NCBI RefSeq assembly: GCF_023612255.1
Contig: NZ_CP063231.1
Location: 124,001-188,000 of the forward strand
DNA: 64,000 nt
Source of the DNA: Luteibacter flocculans
GTDB lineage: Bacteria; Pseudomonadota; Gammaproteobacteria; Xanthomonadales; Rhodanobacteraceae
Direction: 5' to 3'
Shown here in pieces: positions 12,501 to 19,036 of the stretch. Each line of letters begins with the position of its first letter. Within the stretch, counting starts at the first letter, position 1. The notes under the pieces are model-generated. The model had not been told where the DNA came from, ran no database searches, and saw only the letters and a program-made list of their open reading frames with translations. Both the position numbers and the translations under genes were made by a program.

Positions 12501-14144
12501 TTTGCAGGACGGGTCGTGCAAAAGACTCAGGTGACCCGCGGGATTCGGCTCGACTTGCGCTATGCCTATACGCCGGCCGGCCGCCTCTCGTCCATGATCT
12601 ACCCTGACGGGCGTATGGTCAGCTATACACGTGACGCCGCGGGACAAGTGACCGAGGTCAGCACGAAGATGCCGCTTGCCGCTGCGCAGCCCCTACTGAA
12701 TGACGTGCAGTACGACGCCCTCGGGCAGACGTTGCGCTGGACAGCTGGTGCGCGAACGTTGATGCGCAGCTACGATTCGCTGGGTCTCGTCACCGGCGTG
12801 CATGATCTTCATGCGGGCGGGCTCAATCTCACTCTCGGCTACCTGAATAGCGAGATCAACTCCATCACAGTCGGCCTGGTTCCGGGTTTCATGTTCGCCG
12901 ATGGCGCATCGCGCCTGACGATGGCGAGTTGGCTCGGTCTGCCGGCCGTCATGCATCAGTACAGCTACGACACCACCGGAAATCGCCTGAACTGGAATAC
13001 GGGCGCGTTTCAGAAGCGTCGCTTCGATTACGCCACGGACAGCCACAGACTAGTAATGGCCGCCGAGGTACCGCGAGAATACGATGCGAAGGGCAACACC
13101 ACGCGCATCGGCGAGCGTGAGTTCATCTACGACGCCAGCGGGCGCATGAGCCAGGCCAAGGTCAATGGCGTAGTAGAAATGAATTACGTCTACAACCCGT
13201 TCGGTCAGCAAATCGCCAAGTACATCGCCGGTCAGACCACTGTTTCACTGCACGACGAAGCGGGCCACTGGCTGGGCGACTACGACGGCGCAGGCCGTCC
13301 GATCCGTCAAGTAGCGTGGCTAGGCGACATGCCGATCGTGGCATTCGACGGCGATGCCATCCGCGACATCCAGCCCGATCACCTCGGCACGCCACGTGTG
13401 GTTATCGATCGTGCCACCGACAAGCCCATCTGGGCCTGGTCCATCGTCGGCGACGCGTTCGGCAGCGATGCCCCCAACGAAGACCCCGACGGCGACGGCA
13501 CGCGATACGTCTTCGACATGCGTTTCTCCGGCCAACGCTTCGACGCCGTCACCGGCCTCCACCAGAACGGCTGGCGCGACTACGACCCACTCAGCGGCCG
13601 ATACGTGCAAAGCGATCCGATTGGTTTGGCGGGCGGCATATCGACGTATGCGTATGTGGGGAGCAATCCGTATTTGCGGGTTGATCCGCGAGGGCTGGAT
13701 GACTCGCAGTGTATGTTCAATCCATCAGCATGCGGATGGAAAAAGGCGCCCCAGGAATCCAACATAAGCATCGGCGCTGGTGCCTGGGGGAATCTCTTTG
13801 CAGGTTACGGAAGTGCTGAAGTCGGTCTCGCAGTGGATAGCACCGGAAATGTTTGTGTTTACTACCAAGTATGCCGTGGTGGAATTGTTGGGTTGCCGGT
13901 GCAGGGCGAAGCAGGTATCGCTCTCGGTGCGGGAACGGGTCGAATAGGAGTTGGGACGCAGACGTCTTATGGCACGACGATCATAGGGGGAGCCGGGGTG
14001 GCAGGCGGTGGCACGCTTCTTCGCAGTGCAGACGGCTTCTCAGGGTCAAGGAGCATCCTTGCTGTTGGTGGAAGCCCCGAAGGATGCGTGGCGGGCGCGG
14101 CGGCGGTTCAATGCACCACCGAGTATTTCAGGTGTCGAAAATGA
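9555..14144 (+). CDS. RHS/YD-repeat polymorphic toxin with signal peptide
   Basis: A 1529-residue RHS protein. A Sec-type signal (ALTLAVSLALITGSAWGQ) comes first, then a DUF6531-like segment near residues 195-260 (NPINPLTMSKIEQVVDY, RTYHSGAFPLGW), then many YD repeats (YDAAGRLLTI, YDAMGRPLTV and others) forming the shell. The core ends with SGRYVQSDPIGLAGG at 1348-1361 and DPRGL at 1377-1381. The last 148 residues are a variable tip that is Gly-rich (AGAWGNLFAGYGSAEVGLAV) and ends with paired cysteines. Known family members cage a toxic tip and deliver it to competitors. With a signal peptide and no PAAR domain or T6SS genes nearby, T6SS delivery is not indicated. AGGAAGGA precedes the ATG. 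Its stop overlaps the start of a membrane protein, probably the immunity gene. The tip matches no toxin I recognise. Confidence 0.93.
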   Translation: MSHHRLPRSRHRALTLAVSLALITGSAWGQEPEPLLFPAFVDGHLVPTPDGPEHHEGDQLAADAHVAAEQWCARQPSLSRCDYVTHAMREIPGKAERNSAYSVLDITLLTEDFTGSRVRTINGDIVIVRSCPVEATLVSDIGVYYSNRDRYSGGNPVACVSPDALPKPDSLGIPEESGANQCPIGNSPVVGNPINPLTMSKIEQVVDYQGPEASGLVFARTYHSGAFPLGWTSPMVGARYPAGARIGARWRHSFDRAFVRRPYYDTSGLAYGTALYLLREDGRETRFVKQGDGFVPTEGERGKLREHPEGGWVYTWPDLTEERYDDRGRLRSRTDANGNVLTLRYDDITVGIGLKATVLVSVTDRQGRELRLSYDRLGRVETVDTPDGRLNYSYSGDILEGLDADLVKVGYPDGHDVQYRYDEPGLGGKPNHKLTGIIGKDGRRFATFRYDSQNRAVGSAHGDDTERTDLDPGADRIRIIRPGQPYAYLFPTYINGTIRLGKRQEDVRNETVTRNFDYLGGGLVTLQTDYSGIPTTYQYDRKRHLEIERTEAEGTPVQRTIATRWHALFDKPTRIDNGSQWTTFEYDDKGNLIEERQGGAADAGQAGSEPWPEERITRFGYDAAGRLLTIDGPLAGEADITRYAYRMTDDAGCATGASCAWREGDLHTITDPLGHVQTVLAYDAAGRVLASTDTNGVRTERTYDAMGRPLTVTVRARRDGKPSAQDIITRTTYTANGDVHTLTDPDGGTLTHRYNAARRLIGLVDTVGRKRNIERDAQGWIARDAFLRVDGTEDLEREFTYDSRGIPKRIQYSGYPIDYEVDANGRLLQANVTANGPLLRRDARGRVDRITQDAQPEATVVRLEYDGTDQVKTVVDPKGLSTGYLRNGLGDLLWQRSPDTGDTAFEHDVAGQPVRETPADARTTERTYDVAGRLTTVTYSDGASVTYAYDQPDTTCVTDATYAVGRLSKATDRDGHTSFCYDFAGRVVQKTQVTRGIRLDLRYAYTPAGRLSSMIYPDGRMVSYTRDAAGQVTEVSTKMPLAAAQPLLNDVQYDALGQTLRWTAGARTLMRSYDSLGLVTGVHDLHAGGLNLTLGYLNSEINSITVGLVPGFMFADGASRLTMASWLGLPAVMHQYSYDTTGNRLNWNTGAFQKRRFDYATDSHRLVMAAEVPREYDAKGNTTRIGEREFIYDASGRMSQAKVNGVVEMNYVYNPFGQQIAKYIAGQTTVSLHDEAGHWLGDYDGAGRPIRQVAWLGDMPIVAFDGDAIRDIQPDHLGTPRVVIDRATDKPIWAWSIVGDAFGSDAPNEDPDGDGTRYVFDMRFSGQRFDAVTGLHQNGWRDYDPLSGRYVQSDPIGLAGGISTYAYVGSNPYLRVDPRGLDDSQCMFNPSACGWKKAPQESNISIGAGAWGNLFAGYGSAEVGLAVDSTGNVCVYYQVCRGGIVGLPVQGEAGIALGAGTGRIGVGTQTSYGTTIIGGAGVAGGGTLLRSADGFSGSRSILAVGGSPEGCVAGAAAVQCTTEYFRCRK

Positions 14145-14704
14145 AGGTGCCGCTCAGTGTGGCTATGTCGTTGATCCTGCCGCTGATCTTGTTGATATTT
14201 GTGAGCGCATTCATTCTCTGTCTTGGCGCGGAGTGGACCGAGGGTGTTCTAGCGGCATGTTTCACCCTGCTGGCCTCGATATTCGTTCCCTGCAGCCTCC
14301 TGGCAATGACCGGACGAATTCTTGACGATCGAAGGGAATCGTTGGAACAGGTATCGCTCTGCTCAAATGGTTCATTTCCGGAGCCCCTACTACGAGGCAT
14401 ATACAATGGCTGTGCCGGATTGCTCTGCGCCTCCACGGGTGTGCTAATAGTCGCCGCAGTGTTTTATTGGTCAGGTCGCGCGGAGATCTCATTCTTCTCG
14501 GTGCGCGGTATCGTGAACGACCCACTTCCCGTGTTGCTTGCCGCATGTATTGCAGGGTTCGCTTTTTCGGTCGTGTTATCTCGGCTCTGGTCGCCAAAAG
14601 TAGGACAGCTTGAAAGACTGCCACTCATATGCGCGGCCATTTTCTTGCTGACCGGCATCTTGAGCGCGGTCTTGTCTCTGATGTCCTCGTCAGGAGATCA
14701 ATGA
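14141..14704 (+). CDS. multi-pass membrane protein, likely RHS immunity
   Basis: A 187-residue hydrophobic protein with about five or six predicted helices (around residues 5-27, 32-55, 93-112, 128-150, 160-180). Its ATG overlaps the RHS stop codon in an ATGA arrangement, so translation is coupled. A gene immediately after a polymorphic toxin tip is by the family rule the cognate immunity gene. That it is an integral membrane protein suggests, but does not show, that the toxin acts on the membrane. No named family is recognised. Confidence 0.75.
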   Translation: MKVPLSVAMSLILPLILLIFVSAFILCLGAEWTEGVLAACFTLLASIFVPCSLLAMTGRILDDRRESLEQVSLCSNGSFPEPLLRGIYNGCAGLLCASTGVLIVAAVFYWSGRAEISFFSVRGIVNDPLPVLLAACIAGFAFSVVLSRLWSPKVGQLERLPLICAAIFLLTGILSAVLSLMSSSGDQ

Positions 14705-15042
14705 ATGGAGTTCTTTCTCTCTACCCGCATAGCGCTGGCTAACTAGCAATGCGATTGCTCTCGATACTTGACGTTGCCTTGGAGGGTGACGGCTGGAAAT
14801 TCCATATGCAGTCGCGGGAATTGCTAGTGAGTTCTGCGAGGCGCAACAAAATAGCGAGCAAATACTTTCGTGTTTTCGATAGGACTATGCGGCGCTTAAC
14901 CGGCCTTGGCTGCTGCGTGCTTATGGCACTGACGATAGGGATCGATGGAGGCAATTCCGGGTTTGAGATAGGAGCTACAGCCCTCTGTCGGGCTTGGGTT
15001 CGATAGCTGCGCTGGTTGATGGATAACATGGAAGGAACGCTC
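14705..15042. other. 338-base low-GC gap with one doubtful small frame
   Basis: The stretch contains an open frame at 14749-15006 (85 codons) that includes one hydrophobic segment (GLGCCVLMALTIGI) but has no good ribosome binding site and no recognisable family. It may be a decayed immunity gene or noncoding. Nothing else was seen. Confidence 0.35.
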
Positions 15043-15462
15043 GTGAAGCCAAATGTCCATAGGGCAAAACAGCAGGCAAATTGTCTTGTACGCCGCGTCG
15101 CCAGGTGGATTGCTGGCTTCGTTGCCCTGATGGTCCTCCTCTTCTGCGTTATCGGTTGGGCCGTTAACCACATGCCCTCTTCCGGAGAGATCAAGCGCTT
15201 CGTGGCGGGGCATGACGTTGTCCACGCGAGGGTCGGGCCTATTAAAGCTGACGACGTCGTCATTCACTCGTTGACGGAGTTCTCGACAAGTGGGGAACTT
15301 TCCGTGCATGCGGTGGCCGTTGCTACAGGATCGCAAGGGCAGGTTCGCGTCGCTATCGATGGGATCAGATCAGCTTCAGACGACCCTATTCGTATGGCAT
15401 TGAGAGGGATTCAACCGGTCCATTGCCATTTGGTCTTCGTCTGCTCAGACGTTGAGCGCTGA
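15043..15462 (+). CDS. single-pass membrane protein, possible orphan immunity
   Basis: A 139-residue protein starting at GTG 15043, chosen because GGAAGGAA ends a few bases upstream. One transmembrane helix (IAGFVALMVLLFCVIGWAV, about residues 20-38) is followed by a soluble domain (KRFVAGHDVVHARVGPIKAD, VAVATGSQGQVRVAIDG). The pattern of a small valine-rich domain ending in a GSxG turn vaguely recalls Coa1-like domains, but this is not firm. The last 25 residues, with two cysteines, look atypical and might follow a frameshift. It sits in the array of small genes downstream of the RHS toxin. Confidence 0.55.
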   Translation: MKPNVHRAKQQANCLVRRVARWIAGFVALMVLLFCVIGWAVNHMPSSGEIKRFVAGHDVVHARVGPIKADDVVIHSLTEFSTSGELSVHAVAVATGSQGQVRVAIDGIRSASDDPIRMALRGIQPVHCHLVFVCSDVER

Positions 15463-15725
15463 CCTGGGCAACGAGCCGGCTACAGCATCTACTCGTGCGT
15501 GGTGCACAAGAACCATGCGTGTGCGTCAAATCAAATGTGAATTTAGCGGATCGTGAGCTTGCGATTCAGAGAATGTTTTGATGCTAGTGCGAAGAAACGC
15601 GCCGCCGACCGGCCATTGCAGGATACAAAGTCGGGCCTTGGTGTCTGGGGTTGATCCTTCAAGCCCAAGAGCATCGGTGTTCGACTAGTTGCTTCGCCTG
15701 GCGTCGATTTTGGAGGTTACTCAAA
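15463..15725. other. 263-base gap, possible toxin-tip remnant
   Basis: No gene is supported. In one frame, 15472-15540 reads RAGYSIYSCVVHKNHACASN and then stops; a short Cys-containing end of this kind resembles the last residues of RHS tips. This is a weak guess from appearance only. Confidence 0.25.
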
Positions 15726-16082
15726 CTGGCCGTGACTAAAGGTAGTACGCAAAAGTGGTCGACCATCGCCATAACATGGACCGTTCTTGTGTTCGCGGGC
15801 ATCAAGCTTTCGTTCCACCTTGACCCTCTTCACCACCCATCGAAAGAGGCCTTCTGCAGCGATCCACGTGTCATATCGGTATGGCCGGACGCAAATCCAG
15901 ATGAACTGAAAACCTTCAAGTGGAAGGAGTACGGTGATCCCGATGAAGCCGGGATCCGCTTATCCGAGTATTGGTTTGAAGCGGATACACCGACGGGAGT
16001 ACTGCAGGGCATCGTGAGGACAAAGAAAAGAGGTAAGGTGGTCGTTGAAGAGCCTACGGTGAAGAGCATATGGACGTACTGA
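15726..16082 (+). CDS. small single-pass membrane protein of unknown function
   Basis: About 118 residues. One hydrophobic helix (WSTIAITWTVLVFAGIKLSF) precedes an exported-looking domain with SDPRVISVWPDANPDE, YWFEADTPTGVLQGIV and a basic segment. The start is uncertain: GGAGG at 15712-15716 points to a CTG at 15726, while a GTG lies at 15732; an ATG far upstream at 15651 would add a Cys-rich stretch unlikely to be coding. It is one of the small genes behind the RHS toxin and may be an orphan immunity protein. No family recognised. Confidence 0.5.
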   Translation: MAVTKGSTQKWSTIAITWTVLVFAGIKLSFHLDPLHHPSKEAFCSDPRVISVWPDANPDELKTFKWKEYGDPDEAGIRLSEYWFEADTPTGVLQGIVRTKKRGKVVVEEPTVKSIWTY

Positions 16083-16168
16083 GCCAGCTACATGACGTCT
16101 CCAATGGCGCCCTAGGACGGCATTACAGCGGAGCTCACGTCCATCGGGAAGACCGATGCGGGCTTGGC

Positions 16169-16615
16169 ATGGTGAGGATCGAACTGCCCGCGACATGGGT
16201 TCTGGGGTTCTTCGGTAGTTTCTACGCACTATGTATTTACATGTATTTGAGCGATTGGTATCGCTGGCAAGATCAAGTCAAGGAGCAACCTCAGCCCACC
16301 ATTGCCTCACTAAAACATCCGCTTGCCGAGGTTCCATTTGCCGAGCAAACGACGATAACCAGTGGCTTGGACCGTGACGCCAATGTCTCCGTAAATGGCC
16401 ATTTCAAGAGCGAAATGGTGCCGCAGCGTATGGTGGACCTATTCAAGTCACAACTCGCCCAGAAGGGTTAGCGGCTGACGCAAGAGACCATCCGCGGCAA
16501 GACCCTGCTCAAGTTTTGTAAGGGAGGTGTCGCGGCGAGCATTCAGCCCGAGGCTACAGCAGGTGGATCAATGCATCTCGTGATGCGGTTCTCACACCGC
16601 AAGGCGATCATGCGA
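16169..16615 (+). pseudogene. broken paralogue of the 17865 gene (amber stop)
   Basis: Reading from the ATG at 16169 gives a membrane segment (LGFFGSFYALCIYMYLSDWY) and a domain similar throughout to the intact gene at 17865: EVPFAEQTTITSGLDRD versus KLPFSESATISKSFDKD, FKSEM in both. At 16469-16471 a TAG falls where the intact copy has Trp (KG-stop-RLTQE versus SGWLLTDE). The same frame then continues with similarity (KGGVAASIQP versus RDGVAAVIEP, MHLVMRF versus AYMTVKW) to about 16615. A single G-to-A change in TGG explains the stop. This is the older of two paralogous immunity-like genes, now disabled unless the stop is read through. Confidence 0.75.
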
Positions 16616-16625
16616 ACCCGGGCAA

Positions 16626-16841
16626 GTGGCGATCGTGATATTCGTTGGAATCATCATGGCAGCCGCTCTGTTGGTGATCTCGGCCATCAACAAGAAGCGT
16701 CACCCATGCGCGCTGTTGGGGCTGTTATTGCTCGTTGCCATCGTCGGAGCGGTCGTCTATTTGACGGGTGACGGGAAAGACCGCTGCCTGGATGCAGGGG
16801 GAGCTTGGTCACAGGGGGGCAAATCATGTGCATTCAGATGA
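16626..16841 (+). CDS. small two-helix membrane protein
   Basis: A 71-residue protein starting at GTG 16626. Two hydrophobic helices (AIVIFVGIIMAAALLVISAI and CALLGLLLLVAIVGAVVYL) are followed by a short tail with DRCLDAGGAWS and a second Cys. The C-x-DAGG-x-W tail with a later Cys is one I associate with small exported proteins in such arrays, but the function is unknown. The start lies within the end of the decayed frame before it, so the gene may overlap a pseudogene. Confidence 0.5.
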   Translation: MAIVIFVGIIMAAALLVISAINKKRHPCALLGLLLLVAIVGAVVYLTGDGKDRCLDAGGAWSQGGKSCAFR

Positions 16842-17022
16842 CTAACGAGATCGAGTTCTATGATCCCAAATCTCAGGCTAGCATCGTTCTACCGGATATT
16901 GATCACGTTGTGCGACCAACGAGTTCGGATCGCGTGACTGTTCCTTCGAGGGTTACGCGGCACCGCAGTACGGATGGCGAAGAACTGATTCGGTATGCGC
17001 GAATAAGGGCGGAGAGCTGAGC
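16842..17022 (+). other. decayed coding segment between small membrane genes
   Basis: Two frames show protein-like stretches here but neither is convincing. One, from an ATG at 16826, gives about 64 residues (TNEIEFYDPKSQASIVL) to a stop at 17020. The other, continuous with the 17023 gene, reads DCSFEGYAAPQYGWRRTD and SVCANKGGEL. The second resembles a toxin or secreted protein end. A frameshifted remnant is the simplest explanation. Confidence 0.3.
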
Positions 17023-17343
17023 GTGCAAACGTACCTTCTTTACGGCGTCGAAACGTGTTGTGCAAGCCTGGCGGTAGCGACGTGCTGCTTCTCTGCCGAG
17101 CGATTGGCGCATGGCGTGCTTTTGGATTGGAAGATGTTGGGCGGTCTCCGCATTCCATCGGCTGTGTCGATTGGCGGTTCGACCGCAGGCGTCTTAATGA
17201 GCGTCAACATCGCATGTCTTCTCCTGTCTGTGGCGATCGCAGCCAGGAGTGGTGGGTTACTCAAGGACGTAGGGCTGCTGGTATCCCTGCTTTGCGTTCA
17301 AGGAGTCCTTAGTGCCGTCCTAATGGAATGTTTGAGTGGATAA
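17023..17343 (+). CDS. three-helix membrane protein, candidate immunity
   Basis: A 106-residue hydrophobic protein starting at GTG 17023, overlapping nothing upstream that is firmly coding. Helices are visible around CASLAVATCCFSAERL, GVLMSVNIACLLLSVAIAA and VGLLVSLLCVQGVLSAVL. The next gene starts 5 bases after its stop, so the two probably form a unit. No family recognised; its location downstream of an RHS toxin and its size suggest a former immunity protein. Confidence 0.55.
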   Translation: MQTYLLYGVETCCASLAVATCCFSAERLAHGVLLDWKMLGGLRIPSAVSIGGSTAGVLMSVNIACLLLSVAIAARSGGLLKDVGLLVSLLCVQGVLSAVLMECLSG

Positions 17344-17347
17344 GGCT

Positions 17348-17671
17348 ATGGCGCTAATACGGTGTCTTCCTGCGCAGGTTGCATGCTTCTTTGTCGCGGT
17401 GGGACTTCTATCCTTCGACAGAATCATTGTGCTCGCTCTGCGGCCGAATTCTTTGTTGGCTACGCCGAACTCAGGTTATTTTGTCGGCGCATCGGTGGAA
17501 AACCTGTGGCTGACGCTGGCCTATGGCTTCGTCGCGACTGTCATCTCGGCCAGTCTTGTGCTGCGAACACGAAAGAGCGGACGATTCTTCGTCAGGTCGC
17601 TTGCCGCAACTTTCTCGGTTGCCATATGTGTGTTCGCTTTCGCAATCACGATCGCATTTATGCGTCCCTAA
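17348..17671 (+). CDS. three-helix membrane protein, candidate immunity
   Basis: A 107-residue protein with helices near residues 8-30 (QVACFFVAVGLLSF), 57-76 (LTLAYGFVATVISASLVL) and 85-104 (AATFSVAICVFAFAITI). The ATG at 17348 is 5 bases after the preceding stop; a GTG at 17336 would overlap it. The end of the gene (TIAFMRP) recurs in DNA at 18340-18380, which suggests a lost second copy. Immediately after it lies a piece of RHS core. Confidence 0.55.
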   Translation: MALIRCLPAQVACFFVAVGLLSFDRIIVLALRPNSLLATPNSGYFVGASVENLWLTLAYGFVATVISASLVLRTRKSGRFFVRSLAATFSVAICVFAFAITIAFMRP

Positions 17672-17697
17672 GGCGCCGGCGTGTTCCCGAGATCTAT

Positions 17698-17744
17698 GGC
17701 AACACCACACGCATCGGCGTACGCGACTTCGTCTACGACGCCAG
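17698..17744 (+). pseudogene. fragment of RHS core
   Basis: These 47 bases match 13092-13138 of the intact RHS gene at 41 positions and read GNTTRIGVRDFVYDA against GNTTRIGEREFIYDA. The flanking frame is open from about 17672 to 17868 but resembles nothing else. It marks the place where an older RHS C-terminal cassette was joined and left behind. Confidence 0.8.
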
Positions 17745-17864
17745 GTCCGACGTCGCCCCAGATAACGCGGCGGGGTCGGCCCTAGCGACAGGTTTCTGCA
17801 ATCTGGGCGTCTCGTTTCAGGTTCTCGAGAACAACCATAAGACGATTGATACGGGATTTTCTTG

Positions 17865-18308
17865 GTGATTGAGATAGCGAACAAGCTAGGCATAGCTCTC
17901 TTCTTGGTTATATTTTCCACCGCGCTTTATATGACAACCGCTGACTGGATTCGTGGGCAAAATATGCGGCGCCCGACAGTGGTCGAGCTAAGGGAAGTGC
18001 TCAGAAAATTACCTTTTTCGGAGTCTGCAACGATATCGAAGTCGTTCGACAAGGACGTGTCCGTGGTTGTGAGAGCGAAGTTCGCAATGCCATTGTCTCT
18101 GGCTGGGGTTGTCGCAACGTTCAAATCTGAGATGCCGGAATCTGGCTGGCTGTTGACTGACGAGAGAGACCATCCATACGTGTCCCTGACGTACTGCCGT
18201 GATGGAGTTGCCGCTGTGATTGAGCCCACTCCTAGTGAGCAAGGTACGACGGCATATATGACTGTCAAGTGGACTTATCAAACGGGTAGTCCGGACTATT
18301 GCGCTTGA
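17865..18308 (+). CDS. membrane-anchored protein, intact paralogue of 16169
   Basis: A 147-residue protein. One helix (LGIALFLVIFSTALYMTTAD) leads to an exported domain with KLPFSESATISKSFDKD, FKSEMPESGW and DGVAAVIEP, ending with a Cys. A broken copy with the same plan is at 16169. It directly follows the RHS core fragment, the place expected for the immunity gene of the displaced toxin. The start may be GTG 17865 or TTG 17862; neither has a strong ribosome binding site. No database family is recognised by eye. Confidence 0.65.
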   Translation: MIEIANKLGIALFLVIFSTALYMTTADWIRGQNMRRPTVVELREVLRKLPFSESATISKSFDKDVSVVVRAKFAMPLSLAGVVATFKSEMPESGWLLTDERDHPYVSLTYCRDGVAAVIEPTPSEQGTTAYMTVKWTYQTGSPDYCA

Positions 18309-18339
18309 TTTTCCCGGCCGCTGCGTGCATGCAGGCTTC

Positions 18340-18380
18340 CACGATCAGGGTTGCATTTATGCGCCTTAGGTCGCCGCGGT
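18340..18380 (+). repeat. degenerate repeat of the 17647-17681 segment
   Basis: CACGATC, then a 6-base insertion, then GCATTTATGCG (18353-18363) followed by a diverged CTTAGGTCGCCG aligns with CACGATCGCATTTATGCG at 17647-17664 and the sequence after it. In translation it gives TIRVAFMR against TIAFMRP. This is the tail of a second, lost copy of the 17348 gene. Confidence 0.5.
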
Positions 18381-18384
18381 ATTC

Positions 18385-18870
18385 ATGGTCGACATGTGGG
18401 GAGCGGGTTCCGCCGTGAGACCTTGGGCATTATTATTTTTGAAGATCACGCTGCTCTTGCTCATCGGGTGTTCGACGCAAGATGACGAAGTTGCGCGAAT
18501 ACCCTCGCCGGATCGCCTATCCGAGGCGGTCGTATTGGAACAGGGCGGCGGTGCCACGACCTCTTTCTTCTACGTCGTATGCCTGGTGGAGAGGAATCAT
18601 GTGTGCCGACCGTCCGAACGAGTGGCAACGCTGTATGGCGCCGCGCGAAACGCTAGCGCTTACGGTGTGAACGTCCGTTGGCAAGACGGCCAGCATCTAG
18701 TGATCGAATACGCCAGCGCTAAAAGGGCAGAGCTGGTCGGGGATGAGCCCAGTCGCGGGCCTAAGGTTGCAGTGCAGTTGAGGCCTGGTGTTGTTGATGT
18801 AACTGCGCCGCCTGGTTCGATGATGCGGCAGAGGGCCTCGAAGCTCTCCACCGAGCGGCTCAACCACTGA
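18385..18870 (+). CDS. putative lipoprotein of unknown function
   Basis: A 161-residue protein with a lipobox (LLLLIGC, Cys29) and therefore probably lipid-anchored in the periplasm. The mature part holds ARIPSPDRLSEAVVLEQG, GATTSFFYVVCLV and YGVNVRWQDGQHLVIEY, a pattern I have seen in small conserved proteobacterial lipoproteins without known function. A GTG at 18415 preceded by GGGGAG would give a more typical 19-residue signal and may be the real start. It closes the array behind the RHS toxin and could be immunity-related. Confidence 0.65.
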   Translation: MVDMWGAGSAVRPWALLFLKITLLLLIGCSTQDDEVARIPSPDRLSEAVVLEQGGGATTSFFYVVCLVERNHVCRPSERVATLYGAARNASAYGVNVRWQDGQHLVIEYASAKRAELVGDEPSRGPKVAVQLRPGVVDVTAPPGSMMRQRASKLSTERLNH

Positions 18871-19036
18871 TGGTTGCCCTGGTCACTAGCCGGTAGCCCC
18901 GGCGCCCGTTTCATGTCCGAACGCGATCTGCATCATGCTTGGAGTAGCTGCGGCGGTGGACGTCGGCCGCATTGAAGCGATATGCACGGGTATGATCGGC
19001 GAACAATGCAGCAGGTGATGCTCCTGCGCCGTAGCA

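Noticed and set aside
10929-12647. 572-codon frame opposite the RHS gene
   Set aside because: The YD-repeat composition of the plus strand leaves the antisense open; no motif in the minus-strand product.
14749-15006. 85-codon frame as a gene
   Set aside because: No ribosome binding site and one weak hydrophobic stretch only; reported as part of a gap instead of a gene.
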